Notes: generated by a model from the sequence alone, not told the origin. DNA of 42,248 nt from Actinomycetota bacterium (GCA_020161015.1 JAIUOT010000026.1:1-42248); one strand, 5' to 3'. Shown: positions 24,869 through 39,564, counted from the first letter of the stretch. Program-made: numbers and translations.

Positions 24869-25929
24869 CGCGGTGCGTCCTTGGCCAGGCCGGGGACGGT
24901 GGGCAGCTCGCGGCGCGGGTTCGCGCAGCACGAGCCGAAGCAGAACTGGCCCTCCGCCGGCTCCGGGGAGCCCGTCGCGAGCTCGTCCGCGATCCGTCCG
25001 GCGAGGGCGGCGACGAACGCCGGGTGGGTGCCCACCGTCGGTGTGCGCACCAGCCGGACGCCGAGCTCGTCCGCGGTCTGCCGCGCCTGCGTGTCGAGGT
25101 CCCAGATGACCTCCATGTGGTCGGAGAGGAAGCCGATCGGCACCAGCACGACGTCGGTCACCCCCTCGGCGGCGTAGGCGGAGATCGCGTCGTTCACGTC
25201 CGGCTCCAGCCAGGGCACCGACGGCGGGCCGCTGCGGGACTGGAAGACGAGGCCCCACGCCGGGCGGACGCCCGTGGCCTCGGCGATCCCGTCGACGACG
25301 CGCGCGGCCACCCAGCGGTGCTGGGACTCGTACGCGTCCCCGTGCGGGCCCGACGCGCGGGCCGCGGCGGTCGGCACCGAGTGGGTGGTGAACACCAGCC
25401 GTGTGGTGGGCGCGGCCAGGTCGGGGCCACCGGCGACCGCGGCGAGCAGCAGCGCCGTGATCGTGCCGGAGAAGGCGGGCAGGTCGAAGAAGGGCGGCAG
25501 CTTGCGCACCTCGAGGTCCACGTCGGCGCCGGCGAGCGCGAGGCCCAGGTCCTCCCGGTACTGGCGGCAGCTGGAGTAGCCGGAGTACGCGGCCGTGGCG
25601 ACGGCCAGCGCGCGCCGGTGCCCCCGGCCGGCGAGTTCCGCGAGCACGTCGGCGACGAATGGCGCGGAGTTGCGGTTGGCCAGCACCAGTTCCACTTCCA
25701 CGCCAAGCGAGGCGAGGGCGTCGGCCAGGGCCTCCCGCAGTGCACGGTTCTGGGCGTTGATCGGGCTGACCCCGCCCAGCGTGAAGTAGTGGACGCCGAC
25801 CTCGCGCAGCCGCTCGCGCGGGATGCCGCGCCCTGCGGTGACCCGCTCCAGGAACGGCACGACCTCGTCCTCGGCCTCCGGGCCGCCGAAGCCGAGCAGC
25901 ACGACGGCGTCGTAGGCCGCTGCGCTCAC
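24865..25929 (-). CDS. cpfC: Coproporphyrin III ferrochelatase
   Basis: CpfC (HemH) inserts iron into coproporphyrin III in the route used by Gram-positive bacteria. The 354-residue product has VVLLGFGGPE, NRNSAPFV, the FTTHSVP histidine motif, and QSRSGPPSVPWLEPD. Cysteines C121 (SSCRQY) and C330/C334/C335 (FCFGSCC) match the [2Fe-2S] ligand set known in actinobacterial ferrochelatases. The GTG start overlaps the chdC stop. It sits directly after chdC and cgoX, whose products act just after and just before it. Confidence 0.95.
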   Translation of the reverse strand: MSAAAYDAVVLLGFGGPEAEDEVVPFLERVTAGRGIPRERLREVGVHYFTLGGVSPINAQNRALREALADALASLGVEVELVLANRNSAPFVADVLAELAGRGHRRALAVATAAYSGYSSCRQYREDLGLALAGADVDLEVRKLPPFFDLPAFSGTITALLLAAVAGGPDLAAPTTRLVFTTHSVPTAAARASGPHGDAYESQHRWVAARVVDGIAEATGVRPAWGLVFQSRSGPPSVPWLEPDVNDAISAYAAEGVTDVVLVPIGFLSDHMEVIWDLDTQARQTADELGVRLVRTPTVGTHPAFVAALAGRIADELATGSPEPAEGQFCFGSCCANPRRELPTVPGLAKDAPR

Positions 25930-26597
25930 CGCAGCACCCGCGGCAGGTCGGCGGCCGTGATGCGGTGGCCGGTGAAGAACGGCACCTCCAGGCGCACGTG
26001 GCGGCGCGCGCCGGACGCGCGCAGGTGGCGCATGAGGTCGACCAGGTCGGTGAGCTCGTCCGCCTCCAGCGCCAGAAGCCACTCGTAGTCGCCCAGGGCG
26101 AAGGCCGCGACGGTGTTGCTGGCCACCTGCGGGTAGTCCCTGCCCAGGCGGCCGTGCTCGGCCAGCAGTTCCCTCCGCTCGGCCTCCGGCAGCAGGTACC
26201 ACTCGTAGGAGCGGACGAACGGGTAGACGGTCAGCCAGTGCCGCGGTTCGACGCCGGTCAGGAACGCGGGGGCGTGGTCGCGGCTGAACTCGGCCTGGCG
26301 GTGCACCCCGTAGCCGGACCAGGCCAGGTCGACGCAGCCGCCGAAGGCCTCGCGCTGGAACAGGCGCTGGGCCTCCTGGAGGTCGGAGGCGGACTCGCCG
26401 TGCAGCCAGACCAGCACGTCGGCGTCGGCGGGCATGCCGTGCACGTCGTAGAGGCCCCGGGTGGTGATGCCCGTGGTGGCGAGGTCCTCCACCAGGTCGC
26501 GGGTGGCCTCCGCCACCTCGTCGGGGATCGGCTCCCGCCGGGCGAAGACGGAGTAGGAGGTGTAGGCCAGCAGTCCTGCGCCGGAGTTCTCGCTCAT
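25926..26597 (-). CDS. chdC: Coproheme decarboxylase (HemQ)
   Basis: ChdC uses hydrogen peroxide to remove two propionate carboxyls from coproheme, giving heme b. The 223-residue protein is in the chlorite dismutase-like family, N-domain YTSYSVFARRE and C-domain RHWLTVYPFVRSYEWYLLP. By spacing, Y125 is the catalytic tyrosine, H108 the distal and H148 the proximal histidine of the actinobacterial type. The ATG overlaps the cgoX stop and its stop overlaps the cpfC start. Placement with cgoX and cpfC confirms the coproporphyrin-dependent branch. Confidence 0.95.
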   Translation of the reverse strand: MSENSGAGLLAYTSYSVFARREPIPDEVAEATRDLVEDLATTGITTRGLYDVHGMPADADVLVWLHGESASDLQEAQRLFQREAFGGCVDLAWSGYGVHRQAEFSRDHAPAFLTGVEPRHWLTVYPFVRSYEWYLLPEAERRELLAEHGRLGRDYPQVASNTVAAFALGDYEWLLALEADELTDLVDLMRHLRASGARRHVRLEVPFFTGHRITAADLPRVLR

Positions 26598-28009
26598 GGT
26601 GCGACCCTAGCCCGGCTTCCGGCATGGTCGAGCGCGAGGGCGGCCTGGCGCCGACCGTCCGCCACGCAGTCGGGCACGCCGACGCCGCGCAGCGCCGACC
26701 CGGCGATCCGCCACGCGGGGAGTCCGGCCAGGCCCTCCTCGGCAGCGGTGACCCGGGCCGGGTGACCGACGGTGTAGGTGGGCATCATCGACGGCCATCG
26801 GGCGATCCGGGTGAGCAGCGGCTCGCCGCGCACGCCGATCACCTCGGCCAGGTGCGCGCCGATCCGTGCGGTCAGGACCTCGTCGCCGGCCCGCGCGATC
26901 TCGCCCAGGCGTTCGGGCACGAATGCCCGGATCAGCACCGTTCCCTCCGGCGCCCGCCCGGCCCACTTCGCCGAGCTCACCGTCACGCCGCTGATGGGGG
27001 CCGGATCGGCCTCCAGCCACCCGTGGGTTTCCAGAGGTTTGCCGAACGCGTCGGCGGGGTACGCGAGGGACACCACGGTGGAGGTGGCCAGTGGCACCTC
27101 CGACAGCGCGCTCGTCGCTGCCGGTGCCGGCCCCGCCAGCAGCGCGGCCGAACTGGCCACCCCGCCGGCCAGCACCACGGCGTCCACGGTGGCGGTCGTC
27201 CCGTCGCCCAGGTCGGCCTCCGCGCCGCCGCCGGCCGTGGGCCGCAGCGAGACCACCGACGTGCCGGGACGCAGGTCCGCGCCGAGCGTCCCGAGGCGCT
27301 CGACGAGCGCGTCCACGAGCGTGCCGAGACCCCCGCGGAGCGTGCGGAACGGCGAGCCGCCGGCCCGACCGGCCGCGCGGGCACGGCGTCCCTGCGCGAG
27401 AGCGGCGAGCATCAGGCTCCGCGAGGCCGCCTCGTCGGCGCGCAGCGACGGCAGGACGGCGTCGAGGCTCAGCTGGTCGACACCGGCTCCGTAGATGCCG
27501 CCCACCATCGGGTCGGCGAACCTCCGGACGATCCCGTCGCCCAGGCGGGCGCGCAGGAACGCGCCGATCGCCACGTCCTCGCCGTCGCGCAGCTGGCGGG
27601 AGAGCACCAGGTCGAGGCCGGCCCGCAGCTTGTCGAGCGGCGAGAGGATCCCGGTGGTGACGAACGGCCACAGCCGCGTGGGCAGCACCATGCCCATGCC
27701 GGCCGGCAGCGGTCGGAGCCGTCCGCGGGCGCGCAGGGAGACGCTGCGGGTGCCGCTGGTGCCGATGACATCGCCGTCGATGCCCAGTTCCGCGGCCAGG
27801 CGCAGCGCGGCCGGCCGGTAGCTGACGAAGGAGTCCGGGCCGTGCTCCACCACGAGGTCGTCGATCCGTTCGGTGTGCAGCTTCCCGCCCCAGCGCGTGT
27901 CGGACTCGACCACGAGCACCTCGGCGGGCGGGCGTCCGTCGGCGCCGGAGGCCGCCTCCCACGCCGCGGCCAGCCCGGTGATGCCGCCCCCGACGACCAG
28001 CAGCCTCAC
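26594..28009 (-). CDS. cgoX: Coproporphyrinogen III oxidase (HemY/CgoX)
   Basis: CgoX, formerly annotated as protoporphyrinogen oxidase HemY, oxidises coproporphyrinogen III to coproporphyrin III with FAD and oxygen. The 471-residue product has the N-terminal dinucleotide-binding motif LLVVGGGITGLAAAWEA, the following SDTRWGGKLHTERID and VEHGPDSFVSYRP, and the C-terminal GLPAWRIAGSALRGVGVPDCV FAD-contact region. The GTG start overlaps the stop of the radical SAM gene. Assignment to the coproporphyrin route rests on the cpfC and chdC neighbours. Confidence 0.94.
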   Translation of the reverse strand: MRLLVVGGGITGLAAAWEAASGADGRPPAEVLVVESDTRWGGKLHTERIDDLVVEHGPDSFVSYRPAALRLAAELGIDGDVIGTSGTRSVSLRARGRLRPLPAGMGMVLPTRLWPFVTTGILSPLDKLRAGLDLVLSRQLRDGEDVAIGAFLRARLGDGIVRRFADPMVGGIYGAGVDQLSLDAVLPSLRADEAASRSLMLAALAQGRRARAAGRAGGSPFRTLRGGLGTLVDALVERLGTLGADLRPGTSVVSLRPTAGGGAEADLGDGTTATVDAVVLAGGVASSAALLAGPAPAATSALSEVPLATSTVVSLAYPADAFGKPLETHGWLEADPAPISGVTVSSAKWAGRAPEGTVLIRAFVPERLGEIARAGDEVLTARIGAHLAEVIGVRGEPLLTRIARWPSMMPTYTVGHPARVTAAEEGLAGLPAWRIAGSALRGVGVPDCVADGRRQAALALDHAGSRARVAP

Positions 28010-29145
28010 GGGGTGGTCCGGGGGACGTAGGGGCACAGCGGGTCGGACTCCAGCGGGTCGCCGGTCCAGGCGTAGGCCCGGGCCCGCGAGCCACCGCACC
28101 AGTCGTGGAACTCGCACACGCCACACCGGCCGGCGAACCGGTCCGGGTCGCGCAGGGCGCGCATCAGTGGCGCGTCCCGGTACAGGGTGACCAGCGAGGT
28201 GTCCTTCACGTTGCCGACCACCTCCGGGAGGAAGCCGGACGGGCACACGTCGCCCTGGTGGGAGATGAACACGATGCCGTTGCCGTCCCTGATCCCGAAC
28301 GCTCGGGCCATCGGGAGTGCCTCGACCTCCTGCTTCGTCCGGCCCGCCCGCAGCAGCGGCGCGGCCATCAGCCGGCGGAAGTGCATGGCCTCGGTCGTCT
28401 TCACCCGGAACGGCGCGTCCCGGTTCACCTGTGCCGCCCACAGCAACCACCGCTCGGCGTCGCCGGGGGAGAGCTCCGCGAGCTCGCTGCCGCGTCCGAT
28501 CGAGATCAGGAAGAACAGGCTCCACTGCATGAGCGTGTGCCGGCTGAGCAGCTCGTACACCGCGGGCAGATCCGCCGCCGTCGTGGCGGTGACGAGGGTG
28601 TTCACCTGCACCGGCAGGCCCGCCTCCGCGGCGAGGTCGAGGGCCTCGATCGTCGCGTCGAACGTGCCCGGCACCATGCGGACGCCGTCGTGGAAGGCCG
28701 CGGTCGACCCGTCCAGCGACAGCGAGATCGCCTGGATGCCGACCTCCTTCATCCAGAACAGGCGCTCACGGGTGAGCAACCGGGTGACGGCGGGGGCGAG
28801 CGAGACGCCGATGCCCCGGGCGGTGGCCGCGGCGACCAGCTCGGGCAGGTCGGCGCGCATCAGCGGGTCGCCGCCGGTCATCACCACGTGCGGCAGGGCC
28901 TCCCCGGCGGCGGTGGCGAAGCCCAGCATGTCGTCGAGGACGGCGATCGCCTCGGCCGTGCTCAGTTCGCCGGGCGCGGGCTCGGGCATCGCGGTGGCGC
29001 GGCAGTGGCGGCACGCGAGGCCGCAGGCGTTGGTGAGTTCCCAGTAGACGATCATCGGCGCCCGGTTGTACGCCCAGCCGTCCGGCTTCACCGAGCCGAT
29101 GCCGTGAGTGTGGGCGGGACGGCTCTTCGTGGCCGGGTGCGGCAT
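28006..29145 (-). CDS. Heme-cluster radical SAM/SPASM protein (AhbD/NirJ-like)
   Basis: The 379-residue protein has the radical SAM cluster motif in ELTNACGLACRHCRA (C41, C45, C48) and GGDPLMR. A C-terminal SPASM-type region with further cysteines (GDVCPSGFL, CGVCEFHDWCGG, DPLCPY) probably holds a second Fe-S cluster. It resembles the TIGR04053-type heme-biosynthesis proteins, relatives of AhbD, which decarboxylates coproheme anaerobically, and NirJ. It lies between hemE and cgoX; its stop overlaps the cgoX start and one base separates it from hemE. The reaction has not been read from sequence. An oxygen-independent alternative to ChdC is a reasonable guess. Confidence 0.88.
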   Translation of the reverse strand: MPHPATKSRPAHTHGIGSVKPDGWAYNRAPMIVYWELTNACGLACRHCRATAMPEPAPGELSTAEAIAVLDDMLGFATAAGEALPHVVMTGGDPLMRADLPELVAAATARGIGVSLAPAVTRLLTRERLFWMKEVGIQAISLSLDGSTAAFHDGVRMVPGTFDATIEALDLAAEAGLPVQVNTLVTATTAADLPAVYELLSRHTLMQWSLFFLISIGRGSELAELSPGDAERWLLWAAQVNRDAPFRVKTTEAMHFRRLMAAPLLRAGRTKQEVEALPMARAFGIRDGNGIVFISHQGDVCPSGFLPEVVGNVKDTSLVTLYRDAPLMRALRDPDRFAGRCGVCEFHDWCGGSRARAYAWTGDPLESDPLCPYVPRTTP

Positions 29146-29146
29146 G

Positions 29147-30189
29147 TCAGTGCTCCTGCTCGAGGGGGATCGCGTGCACCAGCTCCACGAGCCGGGTGAG
29201 CACGTCGGGGTCGGTGGACGGCGGGACGCCGTGGCCGAGGTTGAACACGTGGCCGGGGGCGGTGGCGCCTCGGCGGACGACGTCGCGCGCCGCCGCCTCC
29301 AGGACCGGCCACGGGGCCTCCAGCAGCGCCGGATCGAGGTTGCCCTGGAGCGGCACCGCGCCGCCGAGCAGGGCGTTCGCCTCGTCCAGCCCGATGTCGG
29401 CGGCCACGCCGACCACGTCGGCGCCTGCGGCCAGCAGGTCGGGCAGCAGCTCGCGGGTGGCGGTGCCGAAGTGCACCCGGGGGACGCCGAGGTCGGCGAC
29501 GGCGGAGAACACCGCCGCGGAGTGCGGCTGGACGGCGCTGCGGTACTCCGCCGGCGACAGCCGGCCCACCCAGGAGTCGAACAACTGGAGGGCCACGGCC
29601 CCTGCCTCGGCCTGCGCGCGGAGGAACGCCGCGGTCATCCCCGCGACCCTGGCGAGCAGCCGGTGCCACGTGGCGGGATCCTCGGCCAGCAGGGCCCTGG
29701 TGGCGGGCAGCGCCCGGTCGGGGCGTCCCTCCACGAGGTAGGACGCGAGGGTGAACGGGGCGCCGGCGAAGCCGATCAGAGGGACGCGGCCGAGGCGCTC
29801 GACGCTCGCCGCGACACCCTCGCGCACCGGAGCGAGCGCGGCCGGGTCGAGGTCAGGGAGGGCGTCCACGTCTGCGGCGGTACGGACGGGGGCGTCCAGC
29901 ACGGGCCCGACGCCGGCCACGATCTCGACGCCGATCCCGGCCAGCCGCAGCGGGACGACGATGTCGGAGAAGAAGATGGCCGCGTCCACGTCGTGCCGGC
30001 GCACGGGCTGGCAGGTGATCTCCGCCGCCAGTTCCGGTGTCAGGCACGCCTCGAGCATCGAGGTGCCCTCGCGGAGCGCCCGGTACTCCGGCAGCGACCG
30101 GCCGGCCTGCCGCATGAACCACACCGGGCGGCGTCCCGACGGTCGTCCGGCGTAGGCCGCCAGCAGGGGTGCCGGAGGAACGGCCCCGC

Positions 30190-30193
<4 letters not shown>
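29147..30193 (-). CDS. hemE: Uroporphyrinogen decarboxylase
   Basis: HemE removes four acetate carboxyls from uroporphyrinogen III to give coproporphyrinogen III. The 348-residue TIM barrel has [52 protein letters not shown], and the C-terminal [14 protein letters not shown]. The GTG start overlaps the hemA stop. It is the second gene of the operon, and its substrate is made by the HemD half of the fusion protein. Confidence 0.97.
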
Positions 30194-32545
<2,352 letters not shown>

Positions 32546-32600
32546 ACACTCCCTGGGCTTCCTCCCCGCTGCGCTCCTGCCAGCTCCCTGGGGACCCCGC

Positions 32601-33755
32601 ATGAGCGTCACCGCAGCCAAGGGCTTCCTCGCCGCCGGCGTCACCGCGGGCATCAAGGCGTCCGGCCGTCCCGACCTCGCCCTCGTGGTGAACGAGGGCC
32701 CGGACGCGCACGCCGCCGCGGTGTTCACCTCCAACCGGTTCACCGCAGCACCCGTGGTGTGGAGCAGGCAGGCGATCGCCGACGGCCGCCTGGCCGCCGT
32801 GGTGCTGAACTCCGGCGGGGCGAACGCCTGCACCGGCTCGGCCGGCCTGGCCGACGCCCGCCAGATGGCCGAGTGGACGGCGGCCGAGGTCGGGTGCGCC
32901 GCAGCGGATGTGGCCGTCTGCTCGACCGGCCTGATCGGCGTCCGGCTGCCGATGGACGCGGTGCTCACCGGCATCGAGCTGGCGTCCCAGGACCTCGCCC
33001 ACACCGGCGGCCCCTCGGCCGCGGAGGCGATCCGCACCACCGACACCGTCTCGAAGGAGTCCATCCACACCTCCCCGGACGGCTGGACGATCGGTGGCAT
33101 GGCCAAGGGGGCCGGCATGCTCGCCCCCGCGCTCGCCACGATGCTCGTGGTGATCACCACGGACGCGGTTGTCCCTGCCTCGGGGCTCGACGAGGCCCTG
33201 CGCACCGCCACCGGGTTCACCTTCGACCGCACCGACTCCGACGGCTGCATGTCCACCAACGACACCGTGATCCTGATGTCGTCCGGCGCCTCCGGGGTCA
33301 CGCCCGACGCCGCGGAGTTCTCCGAGGCGCTCACCGGCGTCTGCGCGGACCTCGCCCGGCAGCTCCTGGCCGATGCCGAGGGCGCCGCGCACGACATCGA
33401 GGTGCGCGTGGAGGGTGCGGCCAGCGAGGCGGACGCCCTCGCGGTCGCCCGGGCGATCGCGCGCAGCAACCTGTTCAAGTGCGCGATCTTCGGCAACGAC
33501 CCGAACTGGGGGCGCGTGCTCGCCTCTGCCGGCACCGTCCCCGCCGAGTACGACCCCGAGCACGTGGACGTCGCCTTCAACGGCGTCCGGGTGTTCGTCG
33601 ACGGCCAGCTCGGTGCCGACCGCTCCGAGGTCGACCTCACCGCGCGGGAGGTGCTCGTGGAGGTGCACCTGCACGCCGGTGACGCGTCCGCGGCGATCTG
33701 GACCAACGACCTGACCTACGACTACGTCAAAGAGAACGCGGAGTACTCGACATGA
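32601..33755 (+). CDS. argJ: Bifunctional ornithine acetyltransferase / N-acetylglutamate synthase
   Basis: ArgJ recycles the acetyl group from N-acetylornithine to glutamate and can also make N-acetylglutamate from acetyl-CoA. The 384-residue precursor self-cleaves at the conserved threonine in [14 protein letters not shown] (cut before Thr). Other motifs are [33 protein letters not shown] and [12 protein letters not shown] 55-bp gap separates it from argC, the only real gap in the operon; its stop overlaps the argB ATG. Confidence 0.96.
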   Translation: MSVTAAKGFLAAGVTAGIKASGRPDLALVVNEGPDAHAAAVFTSNRFTAAPVVWSRQAIADGRLAAVVLNSGGANACTGSAGLADARQMAEWTAAEVGCAAADVAVCSTGLIGVRLPMDAVLTGIELASQDLAHTGGPSAAEAIRTTDTVSKESIHTSPDGWTIGGMAKGAGMLAPALATMLVVITTDAVVPASGLDEALRTATGFTFDRTDSDGCMSTNDTVILMSSGASGVTPDAAEFSEALTGVCADLARQLLADAEGAAHDIEVRVEGAASEADALAVARAIARSNLFKCAIFGNDPNWGRVLASAGTVPAEYDPEHVDVAFNGVRVFVDGQLGADRSEVDLTAREVLVEVHLHAGDASAAIWTNDLTYDYVKENAEYST

Positions 33756-34630
33756 TCGATGCGGGGGACAAGGCGGCCATCCTGATCGAGGCCCTGCCCT
33801 GGCTGGAGGACTACGTCGGCAAGACCGTCGTGGTGAAGTACGGCGGCAACGCGATGGTCGACGACGACCTCAAGCGCGCGTTCGCCCAGGACATCGTGTT
33901 CCTGCGGATGGTGGGCGTGAAGCCGGTCGTCGTGCACGGCGGCGGGCCGCAGATCTCCTCGATGCTGGCCCGGCTGGGCATCGCCAGCGAGTTCCGCGGC
34001 GGCCTCCGGGTGACCACGCCCGAGGCCATGGATGTCGTCCGGATGGTGCTGATGGGCCAGGTGAACCGCGAACTCGTCGGCCTGCTCAACGCCCACGGCC
34101 CGCTCGCGGTCGGGCTCTCCGGGGAGGACGCCGGCCTGCTGATCGCCGAGCGCAAGGGGATCGAGCTCGACGGCGAGCAGATCGACCTCGGCCTGGTGGG
34201 CGAGGTCGCAGAGGTGAACCCCGGCGCCGTCCTCGACCTGATCAACGCCGGCCGCATCCCTGTGGTGGCGACCGTGGCCCCCGACGAGGAGGGCCAGGTG
34301 CACAACGTGAACGCCGACACCGCGGCCGGGGCCCTGGCCGCGGCCCTCGGCGCCGAGCGCCTCGTCGTGCTCACCGACGTGGCCGGCCTGTACGCGGACT
34401 GGCCCGCCTCGACAGAGGTGATCCGGGAGATCGACGCGGACGCCCTCGCCGCGCTGCTGCCCAGCCTGGCGTCCGGGATGATCCCGAAGATGGAGGCCTG
34501 CCTGGGCGCCGTCCGCGCCGGGGTCACCCGGGCCACCGTCATCGACGGCCGGGTGCCGCACTCGCTGCTGCTCGAGATCTTCACCGACGAGGGCATCGGC
34601 ACGATGGTCACTCCGGGGGCCCGGGCATGA
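33752..34630 (+). CDS. argB: Acetylglutamate kinase
   Basis: ArgB phosphorylates N-acetylglutamate, usually the arginine-inhibited step when ArgJ recycles acetyl groups. The 292-residue product shows [46 protein letters not shown] and the C-terminal GTMVTPG. An N-terminal helix (about 1-25) is present, as in the arginine-sensitive hexameric form. Start and stop overlap the neighbouring genes (ATGA). Confidence 0.97.
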   Translation: MIDAGDKAAILIEALPWLEDYVGKTVVVKYGGNAMVDDDLKRAFAQDIVFLRMVGVKPVVVHGGGPQISSMLARLGIASEFRGGLRVTTPEAMDVVRMVLMGQVNRELVGLLNAHGPLAVGLSGEDAGLLIAERKGIELDGEQIDLGLVGEVAEVNPGAVLDLINAGRIPVVATVAPDEEGQVHNVNADTAAGALAAALGAERLVVLTDVAGLYADWPASTEVIREIDADALAALLPSLASGMIPKMEACLGAVRAGVTRATVIDGRVPHSLLLEIFTDEGIGTMVTPGARA

Positions 34631-35849
34631 GCGTCGCGACGGCGACCGGCAGCCAGGCCGACCTGACCGCCCGCTACGCCCACGCCCTGATGAACACCTT
34701 CGGGCCGCCGAAGCGGGTGTTCGTCCGGGGCGAGGGCGTGCACCTGTGGGACGCGGACGGCACCCGCTACCTCGACCTGCTGGCCGGACTCGCGGTGAAC
34801 GCGCTCGGCCACGCGCACCCGCAGGTGCTCGGAGCCATCTCCGCCCAGCTGTCGACGCTCGGGCACGTGTCGAACTTCTTCGCCACCCCCACGCAGATCG
34901 CGCTGGCCGAGCGGCTCGCCGGGTTCGTGACGGCGAACGCGCCCGGCCTGGAGGCCCGGGTGTTCTTCACCAACTCCGGCACGGAGGCGAACGAGGCCGG
35001 CTTCAAGATCTCCCGGCGCACCGGACGCACCCGGCTGGTGGCCATGGAGGGCGCGTTCCACGGACGCAGCCTCGGCGCCCTCGCGCTCACCGCGAACCCC
35101 GCCTACCGGGAGCCCTTCGAGCCGCTGCCCGGCGAGGTCGTGTTCGTGCCCTACGGCGACGCGGACGCGCTGGCCGCCGTGGTCGACGAGGCCGTGGCAG
35201 CCGTGGTCATCGAGCCGATCCAGGGCGAGAACGGCGTCGTCGAGCCCCCGTCGGACTTCCTCGCGCGTGCGCGCGCGATCTGTTCAGCATCCGGAGCGCT
35301 GCTCTGGCTGGACGAGGTGCAGACCGGGATCGGGCGGTGCGGTGACTGGCTGGCCAGCACGGCCTCCGGCGTCACCGCGGACATCGTCACCTTCGCCAAG
35401 GGCCTGGGCAACGGCTTCCCCGTCGGCGCCTGCGTCGCCACGGGCGCGGCCGCGTCCCTGTTGGGGCCCGGCTCCCACGGCACCACGTTCGGCGGCAACC
35501 CGGTGGCGGCCGCCGCCGGCCTGGCCGTGCTCGGCATCATCGAGCGGGACGGGCTGCTGGCGCGGGCCGTCGAGGCCGGCGACCGGCTGGCGGCCGGGAT
35601 CCTCGCGCTGGGACACCCGCAGGTCGTCGGCGTGCGCGGCCGCGGGCTGCTGCGCGGCGTGCTGCTGGCCGACCCCGTCGCGCCCGCCGTCGCGGAGGTA
35701 GCGCTGGAGGCGGGGTTCGTGATCAATGCGCCCCGCCCGCACGTGCTGCGCCTCGCCCCGCCGCTGGTCATCTCCGACACCGACCTCGACTCCTTCGTGG
35801 CGGCCCTGCCCGGGCTCCTCGACGCGGTGGGCACGGCCGGGGGACGGCC

Positions 35850-35853
<4 letters not shown>
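34627..35853 (+). CDS. argD: Acetylornithine aminotransferase
   Basis: ArgD transfers the amino group of glutamate to N-acetylglutamate semialdehyde. The 408-residue class III PLP enzyme has [60 protein letters not shown], and the Schiff-base lysine in [18 protein letters not shown] overlaps on both sides place it between argB and argR; the argF gene normally found after it is missing. Confidence 0.96.
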
Positions 35854-37743
<1,890 letters not shown>

Positions 37744-37747
37744 GAGC

Positions 37748-38413
37748 TCAGTCGGCCGCGGACGGCCTGGCGACGCCGTGCTCGAAGGCGATCACGACCA
37801 GTTGAGCGCGGTCGCGCGCGCCGAGCTTGGACAGCAGCCGGCTGACGTGGGTCTTGGTCGTGGCGTAGCTGATCACCAGCCGCTCGGAGATCTCGGCGTT
37901 GCTCAGCCCCGCGGCCACCGCGCGCAGCACGTCCAGTTCCCGGTCGGTCAGGCCCTCGAGCCGGCGGGATGGCGGCGCGACCGGGGCGGTTCGCCGGAAC
38001 TCCTCGATGAGGCGCCGCGTGGCCCTCGGCGCCAGCAGCGCCTCGCCGTCGGCGACCGTCTTCAGGGCATCCAGCAGGCGCTGCGGCTCGGTGTCCTTGG
38101 GCAGGAAGCCGCTCGCGCCGGCCCGCAGCGCCGCGAACACGTTCTCGTCGTGGTCGAACGTCGTCAGCACCAGGATGCGGGTCCCGGCCGCCGCGGGGTC
38201 CCCGACCAGGCGGCGGGTCGCCTCGAGCCCGTCGATGCCCGGCATGCGGATGTCCATCAGCAGCACGTCGGGGTGGCGTTCGCGGACGAGCGCGAGAGCG
38301 GCCAGCCCGTCCGCTGCCTCGCCGACCACCTCGAACCCGGGCTCGTGCCTCAGCAGCACGGCGAGCCCGCTGCGCACCAGCGCCTCGTCGTCGGCGATCC
38401 CGACCGTGATCAT
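37748..38413 (-). CDS. NarL/LuxR-type response regulator
   Basis: The 221-residue protein has a receiver domain with acidic pocket IADDE, phosphoacceptor D54 in VLLMDIRMPG, and the conserved lysine in GFLPKDTEP. A LuxR-type helix-turn-helix follows (LTDRELDVLRAVAAGLSNAEISERL...TTKTHVSRLLSKLGARDRAQLV). It overlaps the kinase stop by ATGA and is its partner. The target is not known; the divergent hydrolase gene beyond the kinase is the nearest candidate. Confidence 0.95.
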   Translation of the reverse strand: MITVGIADDEALVRSGLAVLLRHEPGFEVVGEAADGLAALALVRERHPDVLLMDIRMPGIDGLEATRRLVGDPAAAGTRILVLTTFDHDENVFAALRAGASGFLPKDTEPQRLLDALKTVADGEALLAPRATRRLIEEFRRTAPVAPPSRRLEGLTDRELDVLRAVAAGLSNAEISERLVISYATTKTHVSRLLSKLGARDRAQLVVIAFEHGVARPSAAD

Positions 38414-39564
38414 CGTCCAGCCTCCTCCGGCCGCGGGAGCTCCGCGGCCACCTCGTACCCGCCGCCGGCACGGTTGCCGGCGCGGAACCGGCCGCCCCAG
38501 ACGGCGACCCGCTCCCGCATCCCGACCTGGCCGGTGCCCTCGCGGGTGTGGGCGGGCGCGCCGCGCCCGTGGTCGGCGACCGAGAGCACGAGCCGGTCGG
38601 GCTCGTAGCGCACCTCCACCTCCGCCCGGTCGGCCCCGGAGTGCTTCACGACGTTGGTGAGCGACTCCTGGAGCACCCGGTACGCGGTCAGGCCGAGGGA
38701 CTCGGTGAGCGGCCACGGCTCGCCGGTCCGGGTCACGGACACCCGCACGCCGGCGTCCGCCGAGCGCCCCACGAGGTCGTCCAGGTCGTCCAGGCCGGGC
38801 GAGGGCGCGGCGTCGTCCTCGGGGTTGCGCAGGGCGCCGAGGATCTGGCGCACCTCCTGCAGCGACGCCCGGCTGCGCTCCGCGATCGCCAGCAGCGACG
38901 AGCGGGCCTCCTCCGGGTCGGACAGCGCCACCCGCGCACCGACGCCGGCCTGGAGCGCGATCACACCCAGGGAGTGGCCGACGACGTCGTGCAGGTCCCG
39001 CGCGATGCGCAGCCGCTCCTCGCTGACCGCCATCCGGCTGGCCTCCTCCTGTGCGCGCTCGGCCAGCTCCGCGCGCTCGGCGAGCAGGCGCGTGGACTCG
39101 GCGTGGGCCCGCGCGCCCCAGCCCAGGGCGAAGGCTCCGATGAACAGGGCGAGGTTCGTCGCGAACTCCGGCCACCCCATCCGTCCCGGCAGCGCGGCGA
39201 CCGCGACCAGCAGGACGCCGCAGAACGCTGCCGCGACCGCTGTCGCCCCCCGGCCGGTGCGTGCCGCGACGGTGTAGGCGCCGAGGAACAGGCCGGTCCC
39301 GATGACGGCCGTGCCGTGGCCGAGCAGCAGCAGGCTGAACACCGCCGCTCCGGCGACGAGCAGCACCGGCAGCGGTGCCCGCCGCCGCAGGGCGTAGGGG
39401 AGGGAGGCGAGCAGAACCAGGCCCAGGTGCACCGGGTCGGCGGTCAGCGAGCCGGCCGCGGCGATCGTCGCGAGCGATGCCCCCAGGAGGGCGAGCGCGA
39501 GTGCGCCGTCGAGGACCCAGGGCCTCGCGGCATCGATTCGCTGGAGGGCACGCCAGATGCTCAC
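38410..39564 (-). CDS. NarL-family sensor histidine kinase
   Basis: The 384-residue kinase has four to six N-terminal membrane segments (about 18-150) with very short loops, so it probably senses a signal in or at the membrane. A linker coiled coil (155-182) leads to the HisKA_3 dimerisation domain with phosphorylated H192 in RIARDLHDVVGHSLG, and a HATPase_c domain with HGRGAPAH and GQVGMRERV. GTG 39564 begins MSIWRALQRI-like sequence. It is followed by the response regulator. Relatives include LiaS- and DesK-like sensors. Confidence 0.93.
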   Translation of the reverse strand: MSIWRALQRIDAARPWVLDGALALALLGASLATIAAAGSLTADPVHLGLVLLASLPYALRRRAPLPVLLVAGAAVFSLLLLGHGTAVIGTGLFLGAYTVAARTGRGATAVAAAFCGVLLVAVAALPGRMGWPEFATNLALFIGAFALGWGARAHAESTRLLAERAELAERAQEEASRMAVSEERLRIARDLHDVVGHSLGVIALQAGVGARVALSDPEEARSSLLAIAERSRASLQEVRQILGALRNPEDDAAPSPGLDDLDDLVGRSADAGVRVSVTRTGEPWPLTESLGLTAYRVLQESLTNVVKHSGADRAEVEVRYEPDRLVLSVADHGRGAPAHTREGTGQVGMRERVAVWGGRFRAGNRAGGGYEVAAELPRPEEAGR

